DNA from: Cycas panzhihuaensis
Taxonomy: Eukaryota; Cycadophyta
Assembly: GCA_023213395.1 (NCBI GenBank)
Contig: CM041465.1
Location: 29,209,741-29,273,740 of the forward strand
Direction of reading: 5' to 3'
DNA length: 64,000 nucleotides
Made by a program: the position numbers and the translations under genes. Under the pieces are notes generated by a model. The model did not search any database. It had not been told where the DNA came from and saw only the letters and a program-made list of their open reading frames with translations. Of the stretch, positions 11,811-22,022 are shown one piece after another (positions within the stretch are counted from its first letter, which is position 1; each line of letters starts with the position of its first letter).

Positions 11811-12620
11811 GAAAAATCAAGGTGAAAACTTTGTTGTAGGTAAAGAAATACTTAAAATATAGTTAATGGCACTAAGGAAAAGCTTGATGTCAAAGGTCCT
11901 AAATTAGATAGATGGCAAGAAAGAGATAATGTAAGGATAATAATCCTAAAGCTCTCAATTTCTGATCCACTACTCACTTATGTGGAAAAGATGAATTCTT
12001 TCTCTAAAATATGGAAATTATTTGAAACTTATATAGTTATAAAAATAAGGCCAAAATCATAGCTCTCAAGGAGGATCTGTTTAAGTTGTATATGAAAGAG
12101 ATAGACACAATATCAGATTTCATGCATAAAGTTATCTCAATAAGAAATGATCTCTTGAGTGTAAGGACAACCATTACGAAGCAAGAAATGGTAGAGATGA
12201 TAACTAGTAAACTACCAAAAACCTTTGATGTGATGGTTAATACAATAGCTAACAATGACTAAATTGATATAATGACTCTGGATGAACTAATTAGATTGTT
12301 GTTAAGACAAGAGTAGAGAAACAAATGTTATGAAGACACAACTAAAATAGAAGATGCCTTCATAACAAAATTAAACATAAGGCCTTGAGGATAAGACTAA
12401 TTCAAAAGAAGAGGACAAACTCCAGAAATTAGAAATCCATCATAAGGAAGGTAGTAAGAAAGTAGAGGTCATGATAACAAGGCATTTGATGTTTGTTATC
12501 ATTGTGGCTATCCAAAACATTATCCCTGCCAATGCCTGTAAAAGAGAGATGAAATTCAGAGAGGGAAGAAAGTTGTAGGGAATTATAGTAAGGAGCAAAC
12601 ATATGAGGAAGAATAAGAAA
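11811..12620 (+). pseudogene. Cop-B gag with zinc knuckle
   Basis: Reading across frames gives copia gag motifs: NVRIIILKLSISDPLLTYV, FSKIWKLFE, FMHKVISIRNDLLSV and ITSKLPKTFDVMVNTI, then TLDELIRLLLRQE. A CX2CX4HX4C knuckle (CYHCGYPKHYPCQC) is intact at about 12494-12535. Frameshifts near the start and several TAG/TGA codons inactivate it. Gag forms the virus-like particle core and the knuckle binds element RNA. Confidence 0.75.
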
Positions 12621-12659
12621 CAAAATTTACTGCCACTCTTACCACTAGTCTTCAAGACA

Positions 12660-13972
12660 AAGATGTATGGTATATCAAATTCAAAGCCTCAAGACATATG
12701 ATAAGCAGAGAAGATTGGTTTGAACCACTCAAACCCTACACCACAAATAAATTAGTCAAGCTAAGAGATAAATATTCCTTAAATATTAAAGGCATTGGTA
12801 CCATACCTATTGACTTGAAAGGAAGTGTGAAGAAGATTAGAAATATTCTTCTTATACTTGGATTAAAAATGAATCTCCTCTCTATTTCTCAACTTAGTAA
12901 AAAAGAATTAAGAATTATATTTAATGAACAAGGTAATTGCTATGTCATGGACATAAAAAATAATGGAAATATAATTGCCAAAGTCATAGAAAGCAATGAC
13001 CTTTATAGGCTACTTTCTAACCCTATGAATTCCATCATGGATGTAAAAGCATGTACCACTATCAATTTTGATGCTAATAATAAATTATGGAATTTAAAGT
13101 ATAGACATCTTCTTTTAGATAAATTAAAATTAATGCAAAAGGGGGGCATAGTTAGTGGACTTCCTACTATTACATCTAATAATTTTATCTATAAAGGCTA
13201 TCCATTTGGAAAGCAACATCAGTTTCCCTTTAAGGAAAGTGAGTGGTGGGCCCAAAAACAAATTGGAGCTAGTTCATACATACTTGTGTGGACTTCTTAC
13301 ATCATATTCAATTAGTGGCTCCAAGTATTTCTTGACTTTTATTAATGATTTTTCTAGGAGAATGTGGATTTATTTTATCTACAATAAGTCAAAGGTCTTT
13401 GATATTTTCAAAGAATTTAAACTAGAAATAGAATTAGAGTCTGGACTCAAAATAAAATATATCAGGTCTAATAGCGGTGGAGAATACATCCCTAAAGAAT
13501 TCCTAAATTATTATAAATTCAATGGGATACATAGGTAATTTATGACTCCTTATATACCCCAATCTAACGGGGTTATAAAAAGAAAAAATAGAACCATTGT
13601 GGAAATAGCCCACAATATGGCTTATAGAAAATAGGTTCCAAAAACCTATTGGGCAGAAGCAGTAAGAACAATATATTACTTAATAAATTGAAGACCAACA
13701 AAGGAACTAGAATAAATCACTCTAGAAGAAGCATGGAATGGGAGAAAATTAGATGTAAGCAATCTAAAGGTGTTTAGGTGTCAGGCTTTTGTCCATATAC
13801 CTAATAAAAGGAGATCCAAACTGGATTCTAAAAGCATAGAATACATCATAATAGGATGCAATAAGAACTCAAAGGCTTACAAATGCATGGATCCAAAAAC
13901 TAATAAGATCTATGTAAGTAGAGACCTAGTATTCAATGAAGAAGATAATACTAAAAGTAAATTTCTATTTTA
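12660..13972 (+). pseudogene. Cop-B protease and integrase
   Basis: The protease active site near 12668 reads WYIKFKASRHMI where copia has WxxDSGAxxHM, so the catalytic Asp is lost. The open stretch 12698-13315 (205 aa) covers the protease C-terminus (LLSISQLSKKELRIIF) and the pre-integrase domain. A frameshift near 13270 leads into the integrase core (13270-13538: SKYFLTFINDFSRRMWIY). Catalytic positions are all changed: HTYLCG (D to Y), RSNSGGEY (D to N) and NGVIKRKNRT (E to K). The C-terminal part (13770-13972: RSKLDSKSIEYIIIG, MDPKTNKIYVSRDLVF) is well kept. Confidence 0.8.
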
Positions 13973-14269
13973 AATAATTGAAGAAGCACTAAAAGTAATG
14001 CCTTAAGAAGAAACTATAATAGATGAAGCATCTAGGTTAAGCTTAAATGAAATCTTGGAAGAATCAAAATTCACACCTATGTATCATGAAGACTTGTCAT
14101 ATGAAGATGAGTAACAGTCACCTGAAGGCTCAACCATAGACGAAGAACCAAAGAGAGAGAAGAGAGTACCAAAATAGTACATCAAAACTATTGAAGAAGG
14201 AAAGGGAGATACATATACATATAAGACTAGAAGTTAGGAGTCTCAAGCCTTATATAACAATAAGAACTA

Positions 14270-14694
14270 CAATCTTTTGAAGAAGTAAAAGAACAGGTTG
14301 AATGGAGAGCAATAATAGATGTTGAAATAAACTCTATTATCAAAAACCAAACCTAGAAACTAGTTGATTTGCCTCCCAACAAACCAATGGTTAATTATAA
14401 ATGGATCTATAGGGTGAAAGAAGGTGTTAATGATAAAATAGAAAAACATAAAGTAAGACTTATTGTAAAAGGCTATGCTTAAACAACATGGGTAGACTTT
14501 AAAGAAACATTTTTAAAATAGCTAAACTAAACACTATTAGAACAGTGATTACACTAGCAGCTCAATAGAACTAGAAAATTTATAATTAGATGTAAAGAGT
14601 GCTTTTTAAAATGGGGAACTAGAGGAAGAATATACATGAAGTAACCAAAAGGCTATATAAAAAAGAGACAAGACTATATAGTATGTAGGTTAAA
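14270..14694 (+). pseudogene. Cop-B reverse transcriptase, N-terminal part
   Basis: VEWRAIIDVEINSIIKNQT, NYKWIYRVKEGVNDKIEKHK and LIVKGYA are the opening of copia RT. The frame ends CRLKK at 14699, exactly where Gyp-C begins, and continues at 28689 as (K)ALYGL. Several stops occur. Confidence 0.8.
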
Positions 14695-14699
14695 GAAGG

Positions 14700-17275
14700 T
14701 GAAACGCTGCCCACGGGGTGGTATCCCTACGTTTAGCAAGAGAATGGGTTACACAAGACTAGGTTGGGCTAAACAATAAGGACTCATCTCGCAGGGTGTC
14801 TGTGCGCCGGAGCGCAGATTCGGGGCCTGCAGAGATGCCTGGTTGCTTCTAGGTAGTCACAAGAAGGCGAGGCCTTCCTACCCCTCGGATGGCCAGGAAG
14901 AGGAGGAAAAAGCCTAGCAAGTTGTGTCTTCTCAAGGAGGTGAGAAGGCAACACGAGAGTGAGGTGCATGTGTAACGTGGTGTCTAGGCACATGTTGGTC
15001 AAGAGAGCTAGATGCAAGTAGTTCTAGCTCGAAAGGAACTATCTAAGTGTAATAGATTAACTGTTAAATAAAAGATACGTAAAGAAGCAAATGTATGTTC
15101 TTTTCCTCTTTTCAGTTTCCTATGTATTTCTTACTATGCAAGCATGTGCACAAAGAATAACACTATAAAGAAAATATACAAGGATAAGAAAAATATCTGG
15201 ATCGGTGTTTGAACGGAGCGCTACACGTCTCTTCGCTTCCCACTCCTTCCCGCTCCACTTGTTGCACACGTGAAACCACTCGGCGATGGATGCCGTGAAC
15301 AACCGAAGAGGGGCTAGCTTACCTCCCCAATGTATGCAAAAAGCGAATAGCAAATGACAGAAAATAACGAAAAGTAATAAGTATGGAACTAACCTGTAAA
15401 TGGGTTTGTTTCATATACAACTCCATAAATGTAGGATCTTGTTAATCAAACAAGCAGGTTTCTCCCTCTCAGAAGAGGGGCCACAAAATAGATCTAATAT
15501 ATATATATCTAAACTTAGGAGAAATAGAATCAAACTAAGTTAAACATGTACATATTATTTACTGAAACAACTTCCAACAAGAATTCCATAAACAGTCACC
15601 GCAAATGACATCTAAAATAAGAGTATAGCCTCGGAATGGCTAACTCACCCACGAAAGTCTCTACTTAGCCTCAGGAAAGGAAAATGAACTTACAGGAATA
15701 ACATGGGGCATCAAACAATGAGAAGGAGAAAGTGAAGGAAAAGTAGGCAGGCGCATCTAAAGGACGAAGTGCTACAGACAACAAATCATCCAAGTGGATG
15801 AGTTGCAAGTTGTAAGCCAAAGAAGAGCAGTTTTGGGGCTTATGAGGTGCCCAAAACCAGCAAATAAGGGGTTGGAACCAGCGTGGTAAGGGGCTACCAA
15901 CACTGGTTTAGATTTGGGAGTAGGTTCCCAAGTCTCTGGCCAAGCTTTAAGAGAGGCAATAGGTGCAGTGGGAAAGGAAAAAGGGTTTGGACCATTGGAG
16001 AGAAGGTCTGCAAGGGGGACTGGCCCCGCCTTTCTCCCTCAAATTTCCTTTATGTAACCCCCTCTGCATAGCCACCTTAAGGCAGGCTTGCAAGACCATA
16101 AGGGAAAGCTCTACAATCCTCAAATCTCAAGATCCAGTAACAAACTAAGTAGGGGATCAAGATAGTAAATAGAACAAGTATTTATTCATAAAAAACTGTA
16201 AAAAAAGAGGCATAAATCACAAAGTAAACAAGTAGAGTACCTTGTAGGGAGGAGAAGAAGTATGTATCTACTGGAAAATAATAGGAAAAACTAGCACTTA
16301 GCAAGGTTTGATGGTAGGTTTGGAAGAGGAGACCAATGTATGAGAAATCCTATGAGTTGGGGCCCTTTGAAGCTTGTCCTTTGGAAGACCTTAAAAAGTA
16401 TCCTTCTTGGAACTTTATAGACCTGCAAAAAGATGTTGAGTTTGTTGTTCCTGAGCATGAGAGATAGCAATAGTCTCTGGTGAAGAGCAACAGCTGAGAG
16501 TCTTGGTTCTGTAGTAGTTTTATGTGGAAGATTTTGTAGAGTTGCATGTAAAAATGAGCTAAGAAGATTTGAAAATGAAGGAGTCTCTTGGTTTTATCCC
16601 CTGCTCACTGCAAGTGAATGTTGGGGATCTTAGGGCAGTTTAAATGCGCAGGTGCCACGTGGCGCCCGTGAAAAAGTGGAATCACACGTGATTTTAAAAA
16701 CTTTTCAAATAGTCGATCATGATAAACTTTACAGATCAAGCAAGAAAGATCGCAGATCGCTAAGTTTACAACTGTACGAGCCTGGGAACAAAATTAAGGA
16801 TAAAACAGGGGTTTAGAGCTAGATGAGGAGTAAATCAAGGCTGGAAACAGCTGGGGGGAGTACTTAGGTGATGGACAAGTGGCCAGGAAAGTGATCTAGG
16901 TCTCAAATAAGGATTCAATCAGACTTGGAAGAGACTGCAACATGAATAGGGTGTCGTAAAAAGGGCAAACACGACTGGCCCGAGGCATCCCGAGGGGTCG
17001 TGGAGATGAAGTGGGTGGTTGTGCACCATATGGGATGTAGCATTAGCTGAAGAATGCCCCCACTGTGAGTCATCATAGGTCGAAGGCGCAGAAGTTACAT
17101 GCAAAGTGATCAAGCAAGAAGACAATGCAAACATACAAATATCAGGCAAGCATGCATTAGGTAGTCTACACTAAAATAATCTCAATCAAACAGGAGTGAA
17201 GCGAGAAGGGGAAACATATACCTGAGCTTACCTAAGTCGATGCGTCTCGAGTCCATTCCTAGTAGCTGGGAAACA
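14700..17275 (-). repeat. 3' LTR of Gyp-C (2576 bp)
   Basis: Aligned with 26113-28688, the same length. It starts TGAAACGCTGCCC and ends GGGAAACA. Over the first ~330 bp I count about 35 mismatches, nearly all transitions. A TATATATATATC run at ~15498-15510 (minus strand GATATATATATA) is a possible promoter TATA. No coding sequence is evident. Confidence 0.88.
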
Positions 17276-17290
17276 CTGCCCCCTTGGCAG
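17276..17290 (-). promoter_or_regulatory. Polypurine tract of Gyp-C
   Basis: On the minus strand CCAAGGGGGCAG directly precedes the 3' LTR, the expected plus-strand primer. CTGCC/GGCAG around CCCTT forms a small hairpin here. Confidence 0.6.
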
Positions 17291-17359
17291 CAGAGCCTCA
17301 CCGCTTGGAAGCGTGATGTGATGGTGAATGCTGACAACCAAAAACCATCAGTAGCACAT

Positions 17360-17360
<1 letters not shown>

Positions 17361-17440
<80 letters not shown>
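17361..17440. repeat. (CA)35(TA)5 microsatellite
   Basis: Uninterrupted CA dinucleotides at 17361-17430, then TA to 17440, inside Gyp-C between purine tract and second RNase H. Confidence 0.98.
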
Positions 17441-17699
17441 AACAATCATGAACAACATATGGACCAAGGGTGTCAGCGAGTGTCGTGGCAGAGCGCGTGG
17501 ATAAGGAAGATGGAGATGAGGACAACATAGGGGTTGCCTACGCGTTGTCTAAACATCGACCTATAAGTGAAAGAAGCTAATGAAGGGGATGCCCCCATTG
17601 CCGAAGTGTAACAAGTGATAGGAGGGCACCCAACAAACTAAACAAGCACATCAGACTAAAGGCGACTAGAGGCTCAGGCACGAGCTGGCCAGGCAAGCC

Positions 17700-18122
17700 T
17701 CAAAGGCGGTCGCCAAGAAGAGGAAGACGATGCTCAAGGATGAGGTGGATGAGGCTGTCTGCCTTAGCATTGAGGTCCCAAGGGATATGTTGAATATCAA
17801 CTGATAAAAAGCAGGCCAAGAGAGATCTGGCGGCTGAAGCAAGGGTTCTCAAGTGAGGGCATCGCACCTGGTAAACCTGGGTGAGATGGGACACCACAAC
17901 CTAAGAATTGCAGAGCAACACGATGGGTCTGTGATGGAAACAGAGAGCATCAGTAAGGGCTTCAATAACAGCCATGTATTTGGCTTCGTTATTGGTTGCT
18001 TCAGGAAGGAAGATACCAAAGTGTAGGAAATCGTGTCTGGAGGGGCTGCAAAGGATCCAAGCAGTAGCAGAAGGTCCAGGGTTACCGCAGCTTCCACCCT
18101 CGGTAAATATGTAGAGAGACAT
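17700..18122 (-). pseudogene. Second RNase H domain of Gyp-C (archaeal/plant type), downstream of integrase
   Basis: Minus strand. LYIFTEGGSCGNPGP matches the TDGGxRGNPGP opening of RNase H type I, ATNNEAKYMAVIEAL matches TNNxAExxA, and IVLLCNS matches the third motif. After one TAG the fold continues VVVSHLTQVYQVRCPHLRTL to IPWDLNAKADSL (IPREENxxADAL). Catalytic acids are changed: D to E, E to K, D to N. This is distinct from the RNase H after RT (23319-23891). Tat-lineage elements are known to carry an extra RNase H of this type; its place beyond an antisense gene, ~4 kb after integrase, is noteworthy. Confidence 0.8.
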
Positions 18123-18640
18123 GAGCGAACACTAAATCTTGGTAGTAAATAAACAATGGCAGAACAAAAGATATACTCAAAAGGCAAGTAAAAAGTGGCT
18201 GTGAAGGGTAGGAGGGCCTGGCAGTGAGGCTACCCAAGGATGAAAGCAAGCGGTCTGACCACCATATGAGAGCGGGTGGAGGAAAGATGCCCTAGAGCAC
18301 CAAAGGTTACTTTGGGAAGCAAAACATGCCTCCGGACGAGGGAGCATTCCCTTTAGGGATCCCAGGAGCAGAAAAGGGCTACGAAAACGAGTCCAGGGTA
18401 GTGAAACGAGCTAAACAAGTATAAACTTGGGTATGCACGGGAGCGACATGTAAAATGAGGCAGAAGGACCCTAGAAAAGGTGTAATAATGGGGCGCCATA
18501 AATGCCCTTATAAGAGAGGGCAAAAAGGGCGTCAAAAGAGCCCAACGGGCGACATGGCCAGAAGGCAAAGGCGATCGGGGAAACGGGACAGTCCCAATGG
18601 CTGTCGTGAGGCCAAAAATAGAGGAAGTGCCCGTTGGGGC
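18123..18640 (+). other. Spacer upstream of the antisense gene
   Basis: G/C-richer DNA between the second RNase H and the TATA box of the antisense gene. An open stretch on + (18455-18787) runs through the TATA box and likely start region, so I do not regard it as a gene. Confidence 0.4.
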
Positions 18641-18646
18641 CCTCAC

Positions 18647-18656
18647 CTATATAAGG
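18647..18656 (+). promoter_or_regulatory. TATA box of the antisense gene in Gyp-C
   Basis: CTATATAAGG sits in otherwise GC-rich sequence (CCCTCACC upstream) and fits the plant TATA consensus. A start at about 18680-18690 would place a non-coding first exon before the GTGAGT donor at 18840. Confidence 0.5.
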
Positions 18657-19093
18657 AAATCCGTACGGAAAATGGATTCATTTTCACCAGCTCTCATAAG
18701 AAACTAGAGCCATTCCCTTACGCAGTGGAGTGCCACCCAACTTTGGAGGTAAGCCGAGAGAGATCAGACTGTTGGATCAGAGTGTAGCGAGAGCTAGTGG
18801 GATCAGCAAGACACGATGACGACAGTGAGACCAAATCCAGTGAGTAGATCTCACAAAACCCTACATGTTTCAAAGTTTTAAAATGGTTACTTTTTGTCAA
18901 TTTTGAGTAATTTTTGTGCCCCTTATGGGTAATTGGAGGCATTTCAGAGTCTGAATTGGACCCAGAAAGAGGTGGGACCTGGGCATTAGGGAGCCCTAGT
19001 CTCGGTGGGCCCCACAAGGTCCACCACAAGATTTTTTTTTTAATTTTCAGGGCAGAAACCCCCCCTTTTAGGGGGGTTACCGTTCATACTGTG

Positions 19094-19121
19094 GCAAAGA
19101 TCTTGGTGATGCGATCTTTGC
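19094..19121. repeat. Hairpin 1 (9-bp perfect stem)
   Basis: GCAAAGATC (19094-19102) pairs with GATCTTTGC (19113-19121). AAAGATCGC-type sequence also occurs in the Gyp-C LTRs (~28155 and ~16765). Confidence 0.7.
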
Positions 19122-19147
19122 TGCGGGACCCCGATCGCCATGTGACT

Positions 19148-19183
19148 CGTTCTAAACTTAGCAGTACCGCTAAGTTTAGAACG
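19148..19183. repeat. Hairpin 2 (15-bp perfect stem, 6-nt loop)
   Basis: CGTTCTAAACTTAGC (19148-19162) pairs exactly with GCTAAGTTTAGAACG (19169-19183); loop AGTACC. The CTAAGTTTA core recurs in the LTRs near 16773 and 28168, next to a GTACG motif as here. Confidence 0.85.
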
Positions 19184-19329
19184 GTACGAAGGCAGAATAG
19201 TAGAAAAAAGAAGATGAGGGGCCATAAGGCCCCAAATCTCAGGCAGAGAGAGCTGAGAGACAGCCAGGAGCATAGATGATTGGTAGGAGACTGATTTTGA
19301 TTAATTTTTTATGTTGGCAGGCTGTTATC

Positions 19330-21219
19330 ATGGTGGATAACCACGAGAATGTTAGCATGGCGATGCTGAGTTACATCGAGATGATGTCCCATGAGGACAA
19401 GGAGATCCTGCAGAGGTGTGGCCTGTACAAGGCCTTGAAGACACCTCAATTCACATCTGATCAGAGACTTTTGGTCGATATAGTATCACATTGGGATTGG
19501 AGGAGGCACGTTTTCCACTTGCCTCAGGTAGGAGATGTGATGGTGACACCAGGAGACATCCGACGGATTTTGGGGGTACCAAGACTGGGAGGCCAAGGAC
19601 ACCGGGAGCGCCGCCAAGAATGAGGTAGCACACGAGAGGCGCCCACTTTCTTCTGGGGGCTATAGTGGGAGCGGAGAGGAGTTCCTCTCCAAACGATGGT
19701 GATGTCTAGGATTCCTCAGGTGAGGAAGCTCATTACACTGTGTATTCTGTTCTAGGTTTCCCAGAAACAAAATTATAGAGAGATCCCTAGAGGATGGATG
19801 GATATAGTGCATCGCTGCGAAGTTGGCGAGAGGATGGACTGGGCCACGATGATAGCGGTGAACCTTGTCGCATAGCTCGATGTCATTAGGGTAACAGAAA
19901 AGGGAGGACTATCTTATAGCACGTTGCTGCAGTGTTGGTTCTTCGATCACTTCGTGGCAGTGGCACCAGCGGGGGGACCACACCCCATAGCAGAGTGGGT
20001 CCCGATGGTCCACATATGGCAGACTCAGCTGAGGGGGACGGAGGACCAGGCCCACATCCTACGATCAGTGGAGGTGACATCGCTGGACCTCCTCACCTTG
20101 ATGGATTATGTGGCAGATCTATACAGGATAGTGAGGTGGGACAACGATGATGAGGCAAGTAGAGCAGGAGCACTCCTAGACGACGATGACAATGACGACG
20201 CTGACAGAGGAGATGGGGCTGGCCCATCACGACCTGCGGGAGAGGCAGGTCCATGAGGGTCGGCAGGAGGAGCAACGGGACCATCCGGGACTACCGGAGG
20301 AGAGGCAGGCCCATCAGGGGTAGCTGAGGAGAGCAGGGGGTCGGTGACTAGGGCCCGCAGACTACGGATCGTGAGGAGATTCGGGGAGATGAGAGCTGAG
20401 CCGGTCTCGGCGAGGAGAGAGGCCCAGGAAGAGGAGGTACTTAAGGATGAGGTACCCGCAGCTGGCAGAGAGCCAAGAGGAGAGGATGTTATATGAGCAG
20501 AGGAACTTGCGGCCATGGCAGGTGAGGCCTAACCATTTCCTTAGTCGTTTGACAACTAGGTAGATATTTGATTTGATTTTACCATGGTATGCAGTGGGAT
20601 ATTCACTGATACACGGCATGTTGCATTGGCAGGTACTGCAGAGGTTAGGAGACTAGTAGAGACCATGGTGAGGGAGATGTTCCCTCAGGTATATGTAAAG
20701 GGGCAACCGCCCATCCAGGTAGAGGATGCACCTAGATTGGCAGGTGCACACATGGAAGCATTCACCCCGTTAGCAAGGGCGAGAGACATATGGGCTGCGA
20801 AGTCCCAAGAGCATATAGCTTTTAGGGGATAGATGCAGTGAGAGTTAGACGAGGTGAGGAGCAAGCGAGACACACTGCGCAGACGGGTCCAGGCTCTAGA
20901 GGCTTAGGGAGGAGCAGATGGAGATACAGAGAGCATGGTCTAGATAGTAGTGCTGGAGGAGTGTCTCCGGGGAGTAGAGGGAGAGAGGGATCATATCCAT
21001 GCCATATACGATTAGCTCATAGACCAGGTGGCATCGAGGTCAAGGAGGAGCAAGACGTATACCCATACAGCAGTGACGACCCCGAGATGGCCACACAACG
21101 AGGGGAGCGAGGCAGGGAGCTCACGGAGGCCCAGGAGGAGGAGCCTCAAAGGGATGTGGTCCCCAAGAGAGGGATCACACTGCCAGAGATGGTACCCCTG
21201 TGAGGCAGCAGTAGTGTAG
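19330..21219 (+). pseudogene. Antisense gene of Gyp-C: plant-mobile-domain-like protein with coiled-coil tail
   Basis: One continuous + frame runs from ATG 19330 to 20521, broken by stops at 19621, 19663, 19753, 19873, 20254 and 20494, each one C-to-T change from CAG or CGA. Residues ~63-90 read HVFHLPQVGDVMVTPGDI then RRILGVPRLGG, the hallmark HLPxGEMTxTLxDVxxLLGLPxxG of the plant mobile domain (aminotransferase-like PMD). Later YSTLLQCWFFDHFVAV fits the LQxWxWEHF part. An acidic/Gly-Ala-Pro linker follows (DDDDNDDAD). A 111-bp intron (20522-20632) joins the frame to AEVRRLVETMVREMF and then a Glu/Arg-rich heptad-like tail (ELDEVRSKRD), again with TAG stops. It is opposite in strand to pol. 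Function is unknown; PMD genes occur in both hosts and transposons. Confidence 0.65.
20522..20632 (+). other. Predicted coding intron (111 bp) of the antisense gene
   Basis: Donor CAG|GTGAGG at 20521/20522, acceptor TTGCATTGGCAG ending 20632. Removing it joins ATGGCAG to GTACTGCAGAG in the same frame (phase 1). The intron is T-rich (TTTGATTTGATTTTACC) compared with GC-rich flanks, as plant introns are. Confidence 0.6.
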
Positions 21220-21650
21220 GAGACATGTATGTGATTTTGACAGGGAAAAGCACGAGCCTCTAGGGGGTCATATATAGACTCATATGATTGTACCCCCCCT
21301 GTAAGGACACCAGCTTCCCATATGTATGATGTAACATATGATTTTGATGTATATATATATGGGGTAATTGGAACCCCATTTTGATATGAGATGCTGTGTA
21401 TATCATGTGTGGTAGATAACATGTATGCTTTGTTTTGTATATTGTAAATGTTTTGTTGTATGATGCACGTATTTCCTTCTATGTATGGCTATATGTCTAA
21501 CAGGACCACACATATCCACCATGAGTAGAGGTGTTAGAGAGGTGTGAGGTTAGAAAATAAAGCGACATGCATGTCTAGGGAGGAGCATAGCGGAATATGC
21601 GAAGGAAACAACAGGCAAGAGAGAGGAGTAATAGTACTCCAAAGCGTTGT
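21220..21650 (+). other. 3' region of the antisense gene, no further gene
   Basis: Composition turns AT-rich after the last codon (TATGTATGATGTAACATATG, TGATGTATATATATATGGGG, TTGTAAATGTTTTG), as expected for a 3' UTR and polyadenylation region of the + strand gene. No reading frame looks real. Confidence 0.4.
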
Positions 21651-22007
21651 CCTAATTGGGGGATGCTCAAATAGGAAGACAAAAGTTCCCAAGAGGAAAA
21701 GGAAACACGGGTTCCGCAGGAGGAACTAGAAAGAAAAGGGCGAAGCCACCTTAGATTACCATTCTACCCATGGTTGGGAGAAATGGGAACAACCTGATAT
21801 GGTAGTTTAGGCTCATTTCGGAGCATCATCCTAACTGGGGGATGCCCAAATAGGAGGACGAGGTCCCAAGGGAAATGGGAACATAGGTTCCATGAGAGGA
21901 ACCAGAAGGAGATGAAGAAGACACCTTAAATTGCCATTCTACCTATGGTTGGGAGAAAAGGGAACAATTTAAGATGGTAGTTTAGGCTCATTTCGGAGCA
22001 TGGCGAA
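21651..22007. repeat. Tandem duplication, two ~179-bp units
   Basis: Units 21651-21829 and 21830-~22007 share CCTAAYTGGGGGATGCYCAA, CATTCTACCYATGGTTGGGA and GGTAGTTTAGGCTCATTTCG. They lie exactly between the antisense gene and the integrase stop codon (22023), the convergent 3' ends of the two transcription units. Confidence 0.85.
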
Positions 22008-22022
22008 GGGATTGCTGAAAGA

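Larger units (their letters stand above)
18840..19320 (+). other. Predicted 5' UTR intron of the antisense gene
   Basis: Donor GTGAGT at 18840 and acceptor TTTTTTATGTTGGCAG ending at 19320. The first ATG after the acceptor is at 19330, the start of the conserved protein. The intron holds two perfect hairpins (19094-19121, 19148-19183). The splice sites are read by eye only. Confidence 0.45.

Noticed and set aside
15120-15353. Open frames inside the Gyp-C LTRs (14.8-17.1 and 26.1-28.5 kb)
   Set aside because: Not conserved as proteins between the two LTR copies; no domain.
17182-17530. Open frames through the CA repeat on both strands
   Set aside because: They exist only because the dinucleotide array has no stops; no domain.
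18455-18787. 110-codon + frame before the PMD gene
   Set aside because: It spans the TATA box and presumed start site and shows no known motif.
20106-20516. 136-codon minus frame opposite the antisense gene
   Set aside because: Shadow of the GC-rich, stop-poor + frame; no domain, while the + frame shows PMD motifs and a matching splice.
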